NCBI GenBank assembly: GCA_044238435.1
Contig: JBIIDH010000072.1
Location: forward strand, 1 to 19,021
DNA length: 19,021 nt
DNA from: VFMC01 sp044238435
GTDB lineage: Bacteria > Actinomycetota > Acidimicrobiia > Acidimicrobiales > Ilumatobacteraceae
Direction: 5' to 3'
The notes beneath the pieces are model-generated. The model saw only the letters and a program-made list of their open reading frames with translations, made no database searches and was not told the origin of the DNA. Both the position numbers and the translations under genes were made by a program. Each line of letters starts with the position of its first letter. Positions within the stretch are counted from its first letter, which is position 1. Positions 1-5,225 of this stretch are shown one piece after another.

Positions 1-101
1 ACCCGGCCCACCTGTACTTCAAGCGGGCGAAGTCGAGCGAGCTGCTCTTCGGCGATCCCACCTACCACCGCGAACTGCTGGCGCAGCGCATCGGCATCTG
101 A
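1..101 (+). CDS. acyl-CoA dehydrogenase, C-terminal fragment (partial)
   Basis: Only the last 32 codons are inside the window (frame from base 3, TGA at 99-101). The visible tail reads AHLYFKRAKSSELLFGD followed by a Tyr-His-Arg-Glu-Leu stretch and ends in RIGI. From memory this is the usual C-terminal helix of actinobacterial acyl-CoA dehydrogenases, flavoproteins that oxidise acyl-CoA thioesters in the cytoplasm. The call rests on this tail alone, so substrate and subfamily cannot be given. A GC-rich hairpin follows the stop, so the gene probably ends its transcription unit here and is unrelated to the sugar genes further right. Confidence 0.6.
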   Translation, partial: PAHLYFKRAKSSELLFGDPTYHRELLAQRIGI

Positions 102-130
102 GCCGACGCCTCGTCACAACGTTCTGAGTC

Positions 131-168
131 GAGAGGTCCGGGCTGCGGCCCGGGCCTCTCGCCGTTTT
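131..168 (+). terminator. intrinsic terminator-like hairpin
   Basis: A 12-bp stem (GAGAGGTCCGGG paired with CCCGGGCCTCTC, one G-T wobble) with a 6-nt loop spans 131-160 and is followed by GCCGTTTT. It lies 29 nt after the acyl-CoA dehydrogenase stop and before the next promoter-like element at 181. The T run is short, as is common in high-GC actinobacteria. Confidence 0.6.
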
Positions 169-180
169 CGGCCGCCTCGG

Positions 181-186
181 TAGGCT
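181..186 (+). promoter_or_regulatory. -10-like element for a leaderless transcript (gene at 193)
   Basis: TAGGCT, preceded by CGG, ends 6 nt before the ATG at 193. At the normal -10 to +1 distance transcription would begin at or next to the A of the start codon. No Shine-Dalgarno sequence lies upstream of this ATG. No clear -35 is seen. Confidence 0.45.
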
Positions 187-192
187 GGCCCG

Positions 193-645
193 ATGGAGCC
201 GATCACCTGGGTGTTCCTCGCTGCCGCTGCACTCGTCACCTTCGCCATCGCTGCGGGGGTGGTGGGGCGTGAGGCACACCGGCTCGACGCCGTGGCGCCG
301 CGGTCGGTGTACGTAGTCGACGAGGCGGTCGAGTTCGTGGCCGAATACCTGCCCACCGACAGCCAGGCGCGCCTCACTCCAGAAGAACTGGAGCAGTTGC
401 TCACCATCCACATGCGCTGGCTGCACGCCAAGGGTCTGCAGCCCACCAATGTGATCGATCGCCGGCAGGACATCGCCGACCTCGTCATCGTGGGCGAGAA
501 CGACCTCACCGCGTATCTGCTGGCCGAGTCCGAGCAGGCCGGCATCGAGATCCTCGACGACGTCGATGTGGTGAATGTGGTCGATGCGCACCTGGCCTAT
601 TTCGAGGCCATCGGCGCCGTCGGCCCCAAAGCCCTCGACCTGTAG
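193..645 (+). CDS. single-pass membrane-anchored hypothetical protein
   Basis: The product is 150 aa and is not recognised. Residues about 5-25 form one hydrophobic segment with almost no charged residues before it, followed by Arg-rich GREAHR, so it is probably an N-terminal membrane anchor with the rest soluble. The soluble part is acidic and helix-rich, with a PEELEQLL stretch near residues 63-70 and a C-terminal segment rich in Asp-Val pairs. No catalytic motif is visible. The start is fixed by a -10-like hexamer 6 nt upstream and by the anchor beginning at once. It stands alone between a terminator-like hairpin and the tandem hairpin repeat. The reading frame is convincing; the function is unknown. 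Confidence 0.75.
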   Translation: MEPITWVFLAAAALVTFAIAAGVVGREAHRLDAVAPRSVYVVDEAVEFVAEYLPTDSQARLTPEELEQLLTIHMRWLHAKGLQPTNVIDRRQDIADLVIVGENDLTAYLLAESEQAGIEILDDVDVVNVVDAHLAYFEAIGAVGPKALDL

Positions 646-667
646 CTCCTGCCGCTCGCCTGGTCGG

Positions 668-777
668 CCGCGATGAGCGGGTTGCGCACTAGCTGCGCAG
701 GTTGCTCATCGCACCCGGTGTGTGGGCCGCCGCGATGAGCGGGTTGCGCACTGGCTGCGCATGTTGCTCATCGCACC
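668..777. repeat. tandem pair of 48-bp imperfect palindromes
   Basis: Two copies, 668-715 and 730-777, start 62 bp apart and differ at only two of 48 positions. Each copy is itself an inverted repeat: outer arms GATGAGC and GCTCATC, inner arms TGCGCA and TGCGCA around a 5-nt CTAGC or CTGGC loop, with a small mismatched bulge between the arms. The pair sits between two convergent genes (ends at 645 and 802). It could be a bidirectional terminator or a REP/BOX-type dispersed element. No further copy was noticed in this window. Confidence 0.8.
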
Positions 778-801
778 GGGCCTGCCGGCGGGGCCCAGGG
801 G

Positions 802-1611
802 TCAGATCATCATGTTGAGGCTGTCGAGGCAGCGGCCGGCCAACTCGGTGTCGCCCTCGAGGGTGACCCACTCGCGCAACTCCGAACCGGGGCGGCGGCC
901 GAGGGCGAGGCAGGCGAACGTGTCGCTGTCCATGCTGAGCGTGGCGACGGGTGCCTTGGTGGGCGTGTCGACCTGTGTGGCGCGCCCCTCGCGCACCTCG
1001 TAGGTGAGGGTGCGCTCGATCGGTCCGGTGAGCACGAAGCGCACGGCGTCGCCCTCGGGGGTGCCGGCCCGCTTGCCCACCACGATGGGCAGGGTGCGGA
1101 TGAGGCGGTCGATGGTGTGTGCCGCGCTGGCCGAACCCGAGTTGCCGGGAATGCCCAGGGCGTGGCGCATGTCTTGTTCGTGCGCCCAGCAGTCGAGCAC
1201 GCGGATGTGCAGGAAGTCGCCGCGGGTGCCAGGCCCGGTGGGGGTCATCGCCGGCACGGCGAAGTAGTCGTCGTCGGCCGAGCGCAGGGTGGCCAGGCGC
1301 AGGGCGGCGATGTCGTTCCACTCGGCCAACACCTCGGCACCAGGCAGGGCACGGCGGACGTCGACCTCGTGCTCGTTGGCTTCACCGATGGGGTTACGCG
1401 TGTGGTCGAGTTCGGTGGTGCGGTGCTCGGTGGAGGGAAGCCCCTGCAGGGCCCGCTCGGTGCCGATGAGGTGCGACAGGTTGTCCTGCACCGTCCAGCG
1501 TGGCAGCACGGTGGGTGTCTTCCACTGTGCTTCGGTGAGCCCGGCGCACAGCTCGCTCAGCGAGTGCCAGATCTGCTCGAGCTTGTCGATGGTGTCGGTG
1601 GGAATGGCCAT
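802..1611 (-). CDS. mycothiol-dependent maleylpyruvate isomerase-family (DinB-like) protein
   Basis: The product is 269 aa. The N-terminal half is a DinB-like metal-binding four-helix domain: W39-T40-V41 then NLSHLIG with His47, and a WAHEQDMRHA segment with His144, Asp147 and His150, the usual places for metal-binding residues. The C-terminal part resembles the MDMPI C-terminal domain. Family members use mycothiol, the actinobacterial thiol, as cofactor in isomerase or transferase reactions; the substrate here cannot be read from sequence. The start is placed at ATG 1609-1611 because TACGGT lies 7 nt upstream of it, giving a leaderless start; a longer frame with 13 extra residues to 1650 is less likely. 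It is convergent with the gene ending at 645 and divergent from the one starting at 1678. Confidence 0.8.
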   Translation of the reverse strand: MAIPTDTIDKLEQIWHSLSELCAGLTEAQWKTPTVLPRWTVQDNLSHLIGTERALQGLPSTEHRTTELDHTRNPIGEANEHEVDVRRALPGAEVLAEWNDIAALRLATLRSADDDYFAVPAMTPTGPGTRGDFLHIRVLDCWAHEQDMRHALGIPGNSGSASAAHTIDRLIRTLPIVVGKRAGTPEGDAVRFVLTGPIERTLTYEVREGRATQVDTPTKAPVATLSMDSDTFACLALGRRPGSELREWVTLEGDTELAGRCLDSLNMMI

Positions 1612-1618
1612 GCGCGTG

Positions 1619-1624
1619 ACCGTA
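1619..1624 (-). promoter_or_regulatory. -10-like element for a leaderless transcript (gene at 1611)
   Basis: On the minus strand TACGGT ends 7 nt before the ATG at 1611, placing +1 at the start codon. This decides the start choice for the DinB-like gene. Confidence 0.45.
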
Positions 1625-1663
1625 GCGAAGCGGTGAACCATGCATCGCACCGGCCCCGCCCGG

Positions 1664-1669
1664 TAACGT
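1664..1669 (+). promoter_or_regulatory. -10-like element for a leaderless transcript (gene at 1678)
   Basis: TAACGT, preceded by CCCGG, ends 8 nt before the ATG at 1678. The same hexamer at the same spacing precedes the UDP-glucose dehydrogenase gene at 7864. Confidence 0.5.
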
Positions 1670-1677
1670 CGACGTCC

Positions 1678-1902
1678 ATGGAACGGCCGTCACGCTTCGA
1701 ACACACCCGCTTCCTCGGCGACAAGCGCACCCAGTTGGTGTACGACCTCGACACCTGGACCGATGCGGCGGTGATCGACGAGATCGTCGAGGCCGAGGTG
1801 GGGTTGTGCTTCGGCCCCGACACGCTGGCCGAGGCTCGCAACCGTGGCTACACGTTGGCCACGCCGGGGGCCAAGCGGCGCCATCGCATGCCGCGGGCCT
1901 GA
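1678..1902 (+). CDS. small hypothetical protein, 74 aa
   Basis: This short gene has no recognised domain. It begins MERPSRFEHTRFLGDKRTQ and contains CFGPDTLAEARNRGY before a basic tail (KRRHR). There is no signal peptide or membrane segment. The motifs FLGDKRTQ and FGPDTLAEARNRGY look like those of a small protein widespread in actinobacteria, a recollection that was not checked. The frame is also open upstream as far as 1117, but that part lies opposite the DinB-like gene and is taken as shadow; the start at 1678 is supported by TAACGT 8 nt upstream. It probably shares a transcript with the hydrolase, whose GTG lies 7 nt after this stop. Confidence 0.65.
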   Translation: MERPSRFEHTRFLGDKRTQLVYDLDTWTDAAVIDEIVEAEVGLCFGPDTLAEARNRGYTLATPGAKRRHRMPRA

Positions 1903-1909
1903 CCGCTCG

Positions 1910-2665
1910 GTGAACGGCGCTTTCACCTCGGGTGGGCTGCAGTTGGCCCGGTACCTGGCGGTGCCGGCCGGCCGCAACGACGGGTTGCCCGGGGTGATCC
2001 TCTGTCATGGGTTCCCAATCGGTCCGCTCGACGCGCGTCAGAGCGGGCTCACGTTCCCAGAGTTGATCGACCGCATCGCCAACGAACAGCGGTGGGCGGC
2101 GATGACGTTCAACTTCCGTGGCTGCGGCACCAGCGAGGGCGACTTCTCGCTGCAGGGCTGGGTCGACGACCTGCGTGCAGCGATCGAGCACCTCATCGCC
2201 GAGGCTGCGCCCACGGGTGTGTGGTTGGTAGGTACCAACACGGGCGGTGCGCTGACCGTGTGCGCTGCGGCCGACGACCCGCGCATCCGCGGGCTGGCGC
2301 TGCTGGGGCCGCGTGCCGACTTCGACGACTGGGCGGGCCAACCGCGCCGCTTCCTCGAGCACGCTCGCGAGATCGGTGCAGTGCGCACGCCCGGGTTCCC
2401 CCGTCAGTTCGACGAATGGTCGCGCGAGTTCCGTCGGTTCCGCCCGCTCGATGCGGCGCGCCGGTTCGCGCCGCGGCCGATGCTGGTGATGCACGGCGCC
2501 GACGACGAGAGCGTGCCACCCTCCGATTCGCGCCGCATGGCCGACGCGCACGGCAGCGCCGAACTGCGCGTGTTCGACGGTGCCGGCCACCGCCTGCGTC
2601 TCGACCCGCGTGCCATCGCCGTGCTGCTCGGCTGGCTCGATCGTCAGAGGTCGCTGATGCGCTGA
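1910..2665 (+). CDS. alpha/beta hydrolase-fold protein with Asn at the nucleophile position
   Basis: The product is 251 aa with an alpha/beta hydrolase layout. An oxyanion-side HGFP lies at residues 33-36 and an FRGCGTSEG loop at about 69-77. The nucleophile elbow reads GTNTGG with Asn110 where Ser, Cys or Asp is expected. MHGADD supplies Asp197/198 and GAGH supplies His226, so acid and base are kept while the nucleophile is not. Relatives usually act on esters or peptides in the cytoplasm; this one may be non-hydrolytic or use another mechanism. The GTG at 1910, 7 nt after the preceding stop, is chosen; ATG 1844 would extend it 22 residues into that gene. No clear ribosome binding site is seen, so the start is uncertain. 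Confidence 0.8.
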   Translation: MNGAFTSGGLQLARYLAVPAGRNDGLPGVILCHGFPIGPLDARQSGLTFPELIDRIANEQRWAAMTFNFRGCGTSEGDFSLQGWVDDLRAAIEHLIAEAAPTGVWLVGTNTGGALTVCAAADDPRIRGLALLGPRADFDDWAGQPRRFLEHAREIGAVRTPGFPRQFDEWSREFRRFRPLDAARRFAPRPMLVMHGADDESVPPSDSRRMADAHGSAELRVFDGAGHRLRLDPRAIAVLLGWLDRQRSLMR

Positions 2666-2709
2666 CGGGCTGCGGCCGCTCAGCGGTCCCAGGCCCCGAC
2701 AGCCCGGAC

Positions 2710-3699
2710 TCAGTCGGTGTGGTCGAAGCCGTCGAGGTGCGTGCTGTGCCACCGCCAGGCGCTGGCGATGATGTCGTCGAGGCCGTAGCGGGCAGTCCAG
2801 CCGAGCGTGGCGTTGATGCGGGTGGGGTCGGCGTAGGTGGCAACAGCGTCGCCGGCGCGGCGCTCGACGAGTTCGTAGGGCACGGCCTGGCCGCTGATGC
2901 GCTCGGTGGCGTGGATGACGTCGAGCACGCTGCTGCCCACGCCGGTGCCGACGTTGAGCGCGATGGTGTCGCCACCGTCGGCGAGGTAGGCGAGGGCCTT
3001 GATGTGGGCGTCGGCCAGGTCGTCGACGTGGATGTAGTCGCGGATGCAGGTGCCGTCGGCGGTGGGGTAGTCGGCGCCGAACACCTGCACCGGTGGGCGG
3101 CGGCCGAGGGTGGCCTTCATCACCACCGGCACGAGGTTGATGGAGTACGTCCAGTCCTCGCCGATGACTGCGTCGGTGCTGGCCCCGGCGGCGTTGAAGT
3201 AGCGCAGGCTCACCGACCGCAGGCCGTGGGTGACCCCGTACCAGCCGAGGATCTTCTCGACCATCGCCTTCGACTCGGCGTAGACGCTCTCGGGGTTGAT
3301 GGGGGCGTCTTCGGTGACGGGTACGACGGCCGGGGTGCCGTTCACCGAGCAACTCGACGAGAACACGATCTGGCGCACATCGGCGGCGAGCAGCGCCTCG
3401 ACCAGTTCCACCGTGCCGGCCACGTTGTTGCGCCAGTACTTCTCGGGGTGCTGCATCGATTCGCCGACGCTCTTGTAGGCGGCGAAGTGCACCACCTGGG
3501 TGACGCCGTGTTCGCGGCAGACCTGTTGCACCAGGTTGCCGTCGCGGATGTCGCCGACGACGAGTTCGGCGCCCAGCAGCGCAGCGCGGTGGCCGAGCTC
3601 CATCGAGTCGAGCACGACGAGTTGGCGGCCCTGTTCGCGCAGCATGCGCACGGTGTGCGAACCGATGTAGCCGGCGCCGCCGGTGACGAGAATGGTCAT
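2710..3699 (-). CDS. galE: UDP-glucose 4-epimerase
   Basis: The product is 329 aa, normal for GalE. It is an extended short-chain dehydrogenase: NAD-binding GGAGYIG at residues 7-13, the FSSS strand at 113-116, catalytic Tyr140 and Lys144 in YAESK, and the GalE-type stretches RYFNAAGA and RDYIHVDDLADAH. It interconverts UDP-glucose and UDP-galactose in the cytoplasm, with NAD bound throughout the cycle. The ATG overlaps the stop of the upstream Uma2-type gene by 4 bp (3696-3699), so the two are probably translationally coupled. It is the last gene of the minus-strand sugar run and converges on the hydrolase gene ending at 2665. Cys117 and Asn120 in the SSSCSVNG segment depart slightly from the common SSSATVYG. 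Confidence 0.95.
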   Translation of the reverse strand: MTILVTGGAGYIGSHTVRMLREQGRQLVVLDSMELGHRAALLGAELVVGDIRDGNLVQQVCREHGVTQVVHFAAYKSVGESMQHPEKYWRNNVAGTVELVEALLAADVRQIVFSSSCSVNGTPAVVPVTEDAPINPESVYAESKAMVEKILGWYGVTHGLRSVSLRYFNAAGASTDAVIGEDWTYSINLVPVVMKATLGRRPPVQVFGADYPTADGTCIRDYIHVDDLADAHIKALAYLADGGDTIALNVGTGVGSSVLDVIHATERISGQAVPYELVERRAGDAVATYADPTRINATLGWTARYGLDDIIASAWRWHSTHLDGFDHTD

Positions 3700-4208
3700 G
3701 GGTCGATCAGGTTCCAGGGGAGATGGGCCGACACGTCGTCGGCGTCGAGGTGGAGCAGGGCCGAACGCTCGGCGGTGGCATAGACAGTCCGGAGTTCGTC
3801 GAGCGCGAGCCAGGTGACCGTGCGGGTGTCGAGTGCGATGAGCAGTACCTCGTCTACGCCGTGTCGGGCATAGAACGGCAACTTGGCGAAGGTCTCGTCG
3901 TTCGGTGAGAGCACCTCGACCACCACCCGGGCGGTGGGTACGAATGCCTCGGTGGGCAACGCGTCGACGTAGCCGGCATCGGGGATGCGGTAGTCGGAGG
4001 GGGTGCCGATGTTGAACTCGCCGAGCGGTACCAGGCCCTCCGCTTCGGCCCGTTCGTCGAGGAGGCGCTCGGCGTGGCGGAGCAGGAAACTGTGCCGCGG
4101 ATGGGGTGCTGCGCTCATGTGGTACCGCCCGTCCCAGATCTCGTCGAATCGGTCGAGGCCGAGGCGGTGCCGTTCGGCGATCTGGTCGGGGGTTGCGACC
4201 ACGGACAT
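3696..4208 (-). CDS. Uma2-family (DUF820) PD-(D/E)XK nuclease-fold protein
   Basis: The product is 170 aa. The pattern fits Uma2 proteins: IPDAGYVD with Asp77, then the core strand VVVEVLSPND with Glu98, Lys109 in FAKLPFYARHGV, and a DTRTVTWL strand. This family has a restriction-endonuclease-like fold, is very common in cyanobacteria and some actinobacteria, and its role is mostly unknown. The start ATG is supported by TAGCAT 7 nt upstream. The stop overlaps the galE start by 4 bp. Why a nuclease-fold protein shares a transcript with galE is unclear; it may be a passenger or a selfish element. Nothing suggests it acts on sugars. Confidence 0.8.
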   Translation of the reverse strand: MSVVATPDQIAERHRLGLDRFDEIWDGRYHMSAAPHPRHSFLLRHAERLLDERAEAEGLVPLGEFNIGTPSDYRIPDAGYVDALPTEAFVPTARVVVEVLSPNDETFAKLPFYARHGVDEVLLIALDTRTVTWLALDELRTVYATAERSALLHLDADDVSAHLPWNLIDP

Positions 4209-4215
4209 GTGACTG

Positions 4216-4221
4216 ATGCTA
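4216..4221 (-). promoter_or_regulatory. -10-like element for a leaderless transcript (gene at 4208)
   Basis: On the minus strand TAGCAT, preceded by TTCGG, ends 7 nt before the ATG at 4208. If real, the Uma2-galE pair has its own promoter rather than depending on the genes upstream. Confidence 0.5.
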
Positions 4222-4265
4222 CCGAAGGGGTGTGGAGCCGTTCGGCGGCCGTTCGGCCCGCGAGT

Positions 4266-5225
4266 TCAGTCGATCGACTCGTGATCGCGGAAGAAGGCGA
4301 TCATACGGGCGAGGCCGTCGCGCAGCGGCACGGTGGGCTGCCAGCCGTAAGTGGAGTTGACGAGCGTGATGTCGGGCTGGCGTTGCAGCGGGTCGCCTTC
4401 GCGTTCGGGTGGCAACGGGATGGACACGATCTCGCTGCTCGCCCCGGTGAGTTCCACCACCAGGTCGGCGAGTTCGCGCATCGTGAACTCGCCGGGGTTG
4501 CCCACGTTCACCGGGCCGGTGAGGTGGCCGTCGAGCACCGCCAGCAGGCCGCGCACCTCGTCGCTGACGTGCACGAAACTGCGGGTCTGGGTGCCGTCGC
4601 CGTGCAGCGTGATGGGCTCGCCCTTCAGGGCCTGCACGATGAACGTGTTCACCACCCGGCCGTCGTCGGGCCGCATCCGCTCGCCGTAGGTGTTGAAGAT
4701 GCGCACGATGCGCACCTCAATGCCGTGCCAGCGGTGGTACGCCATGGTGAGCGCTTCGCTGAACCGCTTGGCCTCGTCGTAGCAACTGCGGGGTCCGGTG
4801 CAGCTGACGTTGCCGAGGTAGGTCTCGGGCTGGGGGTGCACCAGTGGGTCGCCGTACACCTCGCTGGTCGATGACAGGAAGAACCGGGCGCGTTGGGCGA
4901 CGGCCAGGTCGAGCAGGTTGCGGGTGCCGGTGGAACCGACGGCGAGGATCTCGAGCGGCATGCTGGCGAAGTCGAGCGGCGACGCGGGGCTGGCCAGGTC
5001 GAGCACCGTGTCGTAGTGGCCGTCGGTGACCGAGGGCGGCAGCGGTGTGGTGATGTCGTGCTCGACGACCGTGACACCGGGGTGACCGTCGAGGTGGGCG
5101 ATGTTGGCCCGTCGGCCGGTGACGAAGTTGTCGACGATGGTGACGGTGTCGCCACGCTCCAGCAGCGCATCGACCATGTGCGAGCCGATGAAGCCGCCGC
5201 CGCCGGCCACGAGGTGGTGTGCCAT
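4266..5225 (-). CDS. uxs: UDP-glucuronate decarboxylase (UDP-xylose synthase)
   Basis: The product is 319 aa, an extended SDR enzyme. NAD-binding GGGGFIG is at residues 8-14. The stretch STSEVYGDP with Glu122, GPRSCYDEAKR with Tyr149 and Lys153, and VRIFNTYGERMRPDDGRV closely match the UXS family rather than plain epimerases. It converts UDP-glucuronate to UDP-xylose with CO2 release, through a 4-keto intermediate. Its ATG overlaps the stop of the UDP-glucose dehydrogenase gene by one base (TGATG on the minus strand), so enzyme and precursor supplier are coupled in expression. The nearest alternative is another UDP-glucuronate-using SDR, but the UXS motifs are strong. Confidence 0.92.
   Translation of the reverse strand: MAHHLVAGGGGFIGSHMVDALLERGDTVTIVDNFVTGRRANIAHLDGHPGVTVVEHDITTPLPPSVTDGHYDTVLDLASPASPLDFASMPLEILAVGSTGTRNLLDLAVAQRARFFLSSTSEVYGDPLVHPQPETYLGNVSCTGPRSCYDEAKRFSEALTMAYHRWHGIEVRIVRIFNTYGERMRPDDGRVVNTFIVQALKGEPITLHGDGTQTRSFVHVSDEVRGLLAVLDGHLTGPVNVGNPGEFTMRELADLVVELTGASSEIVSIPLPPEREGDPLQRQPDITLVNSTYGWQPTVPLRDGLARMIAFFRDHESID

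Noticed and set aside
2666..2706. Inverted repeat CGGGCTG / CAGCCCG between the convergent hydrolase and galE genes
   Set aside because: Only 7 bp of stem with a 27-nt loop and no T run; too weak to call a terminator.
1394..3352. A 652-codon open frame on the minus strand across several genes
   Set aside because: It is Arg/His/Pro-rich with no domain pattern and lies antisense or out of frame to recognised genes; a GC-rich shadow frame.
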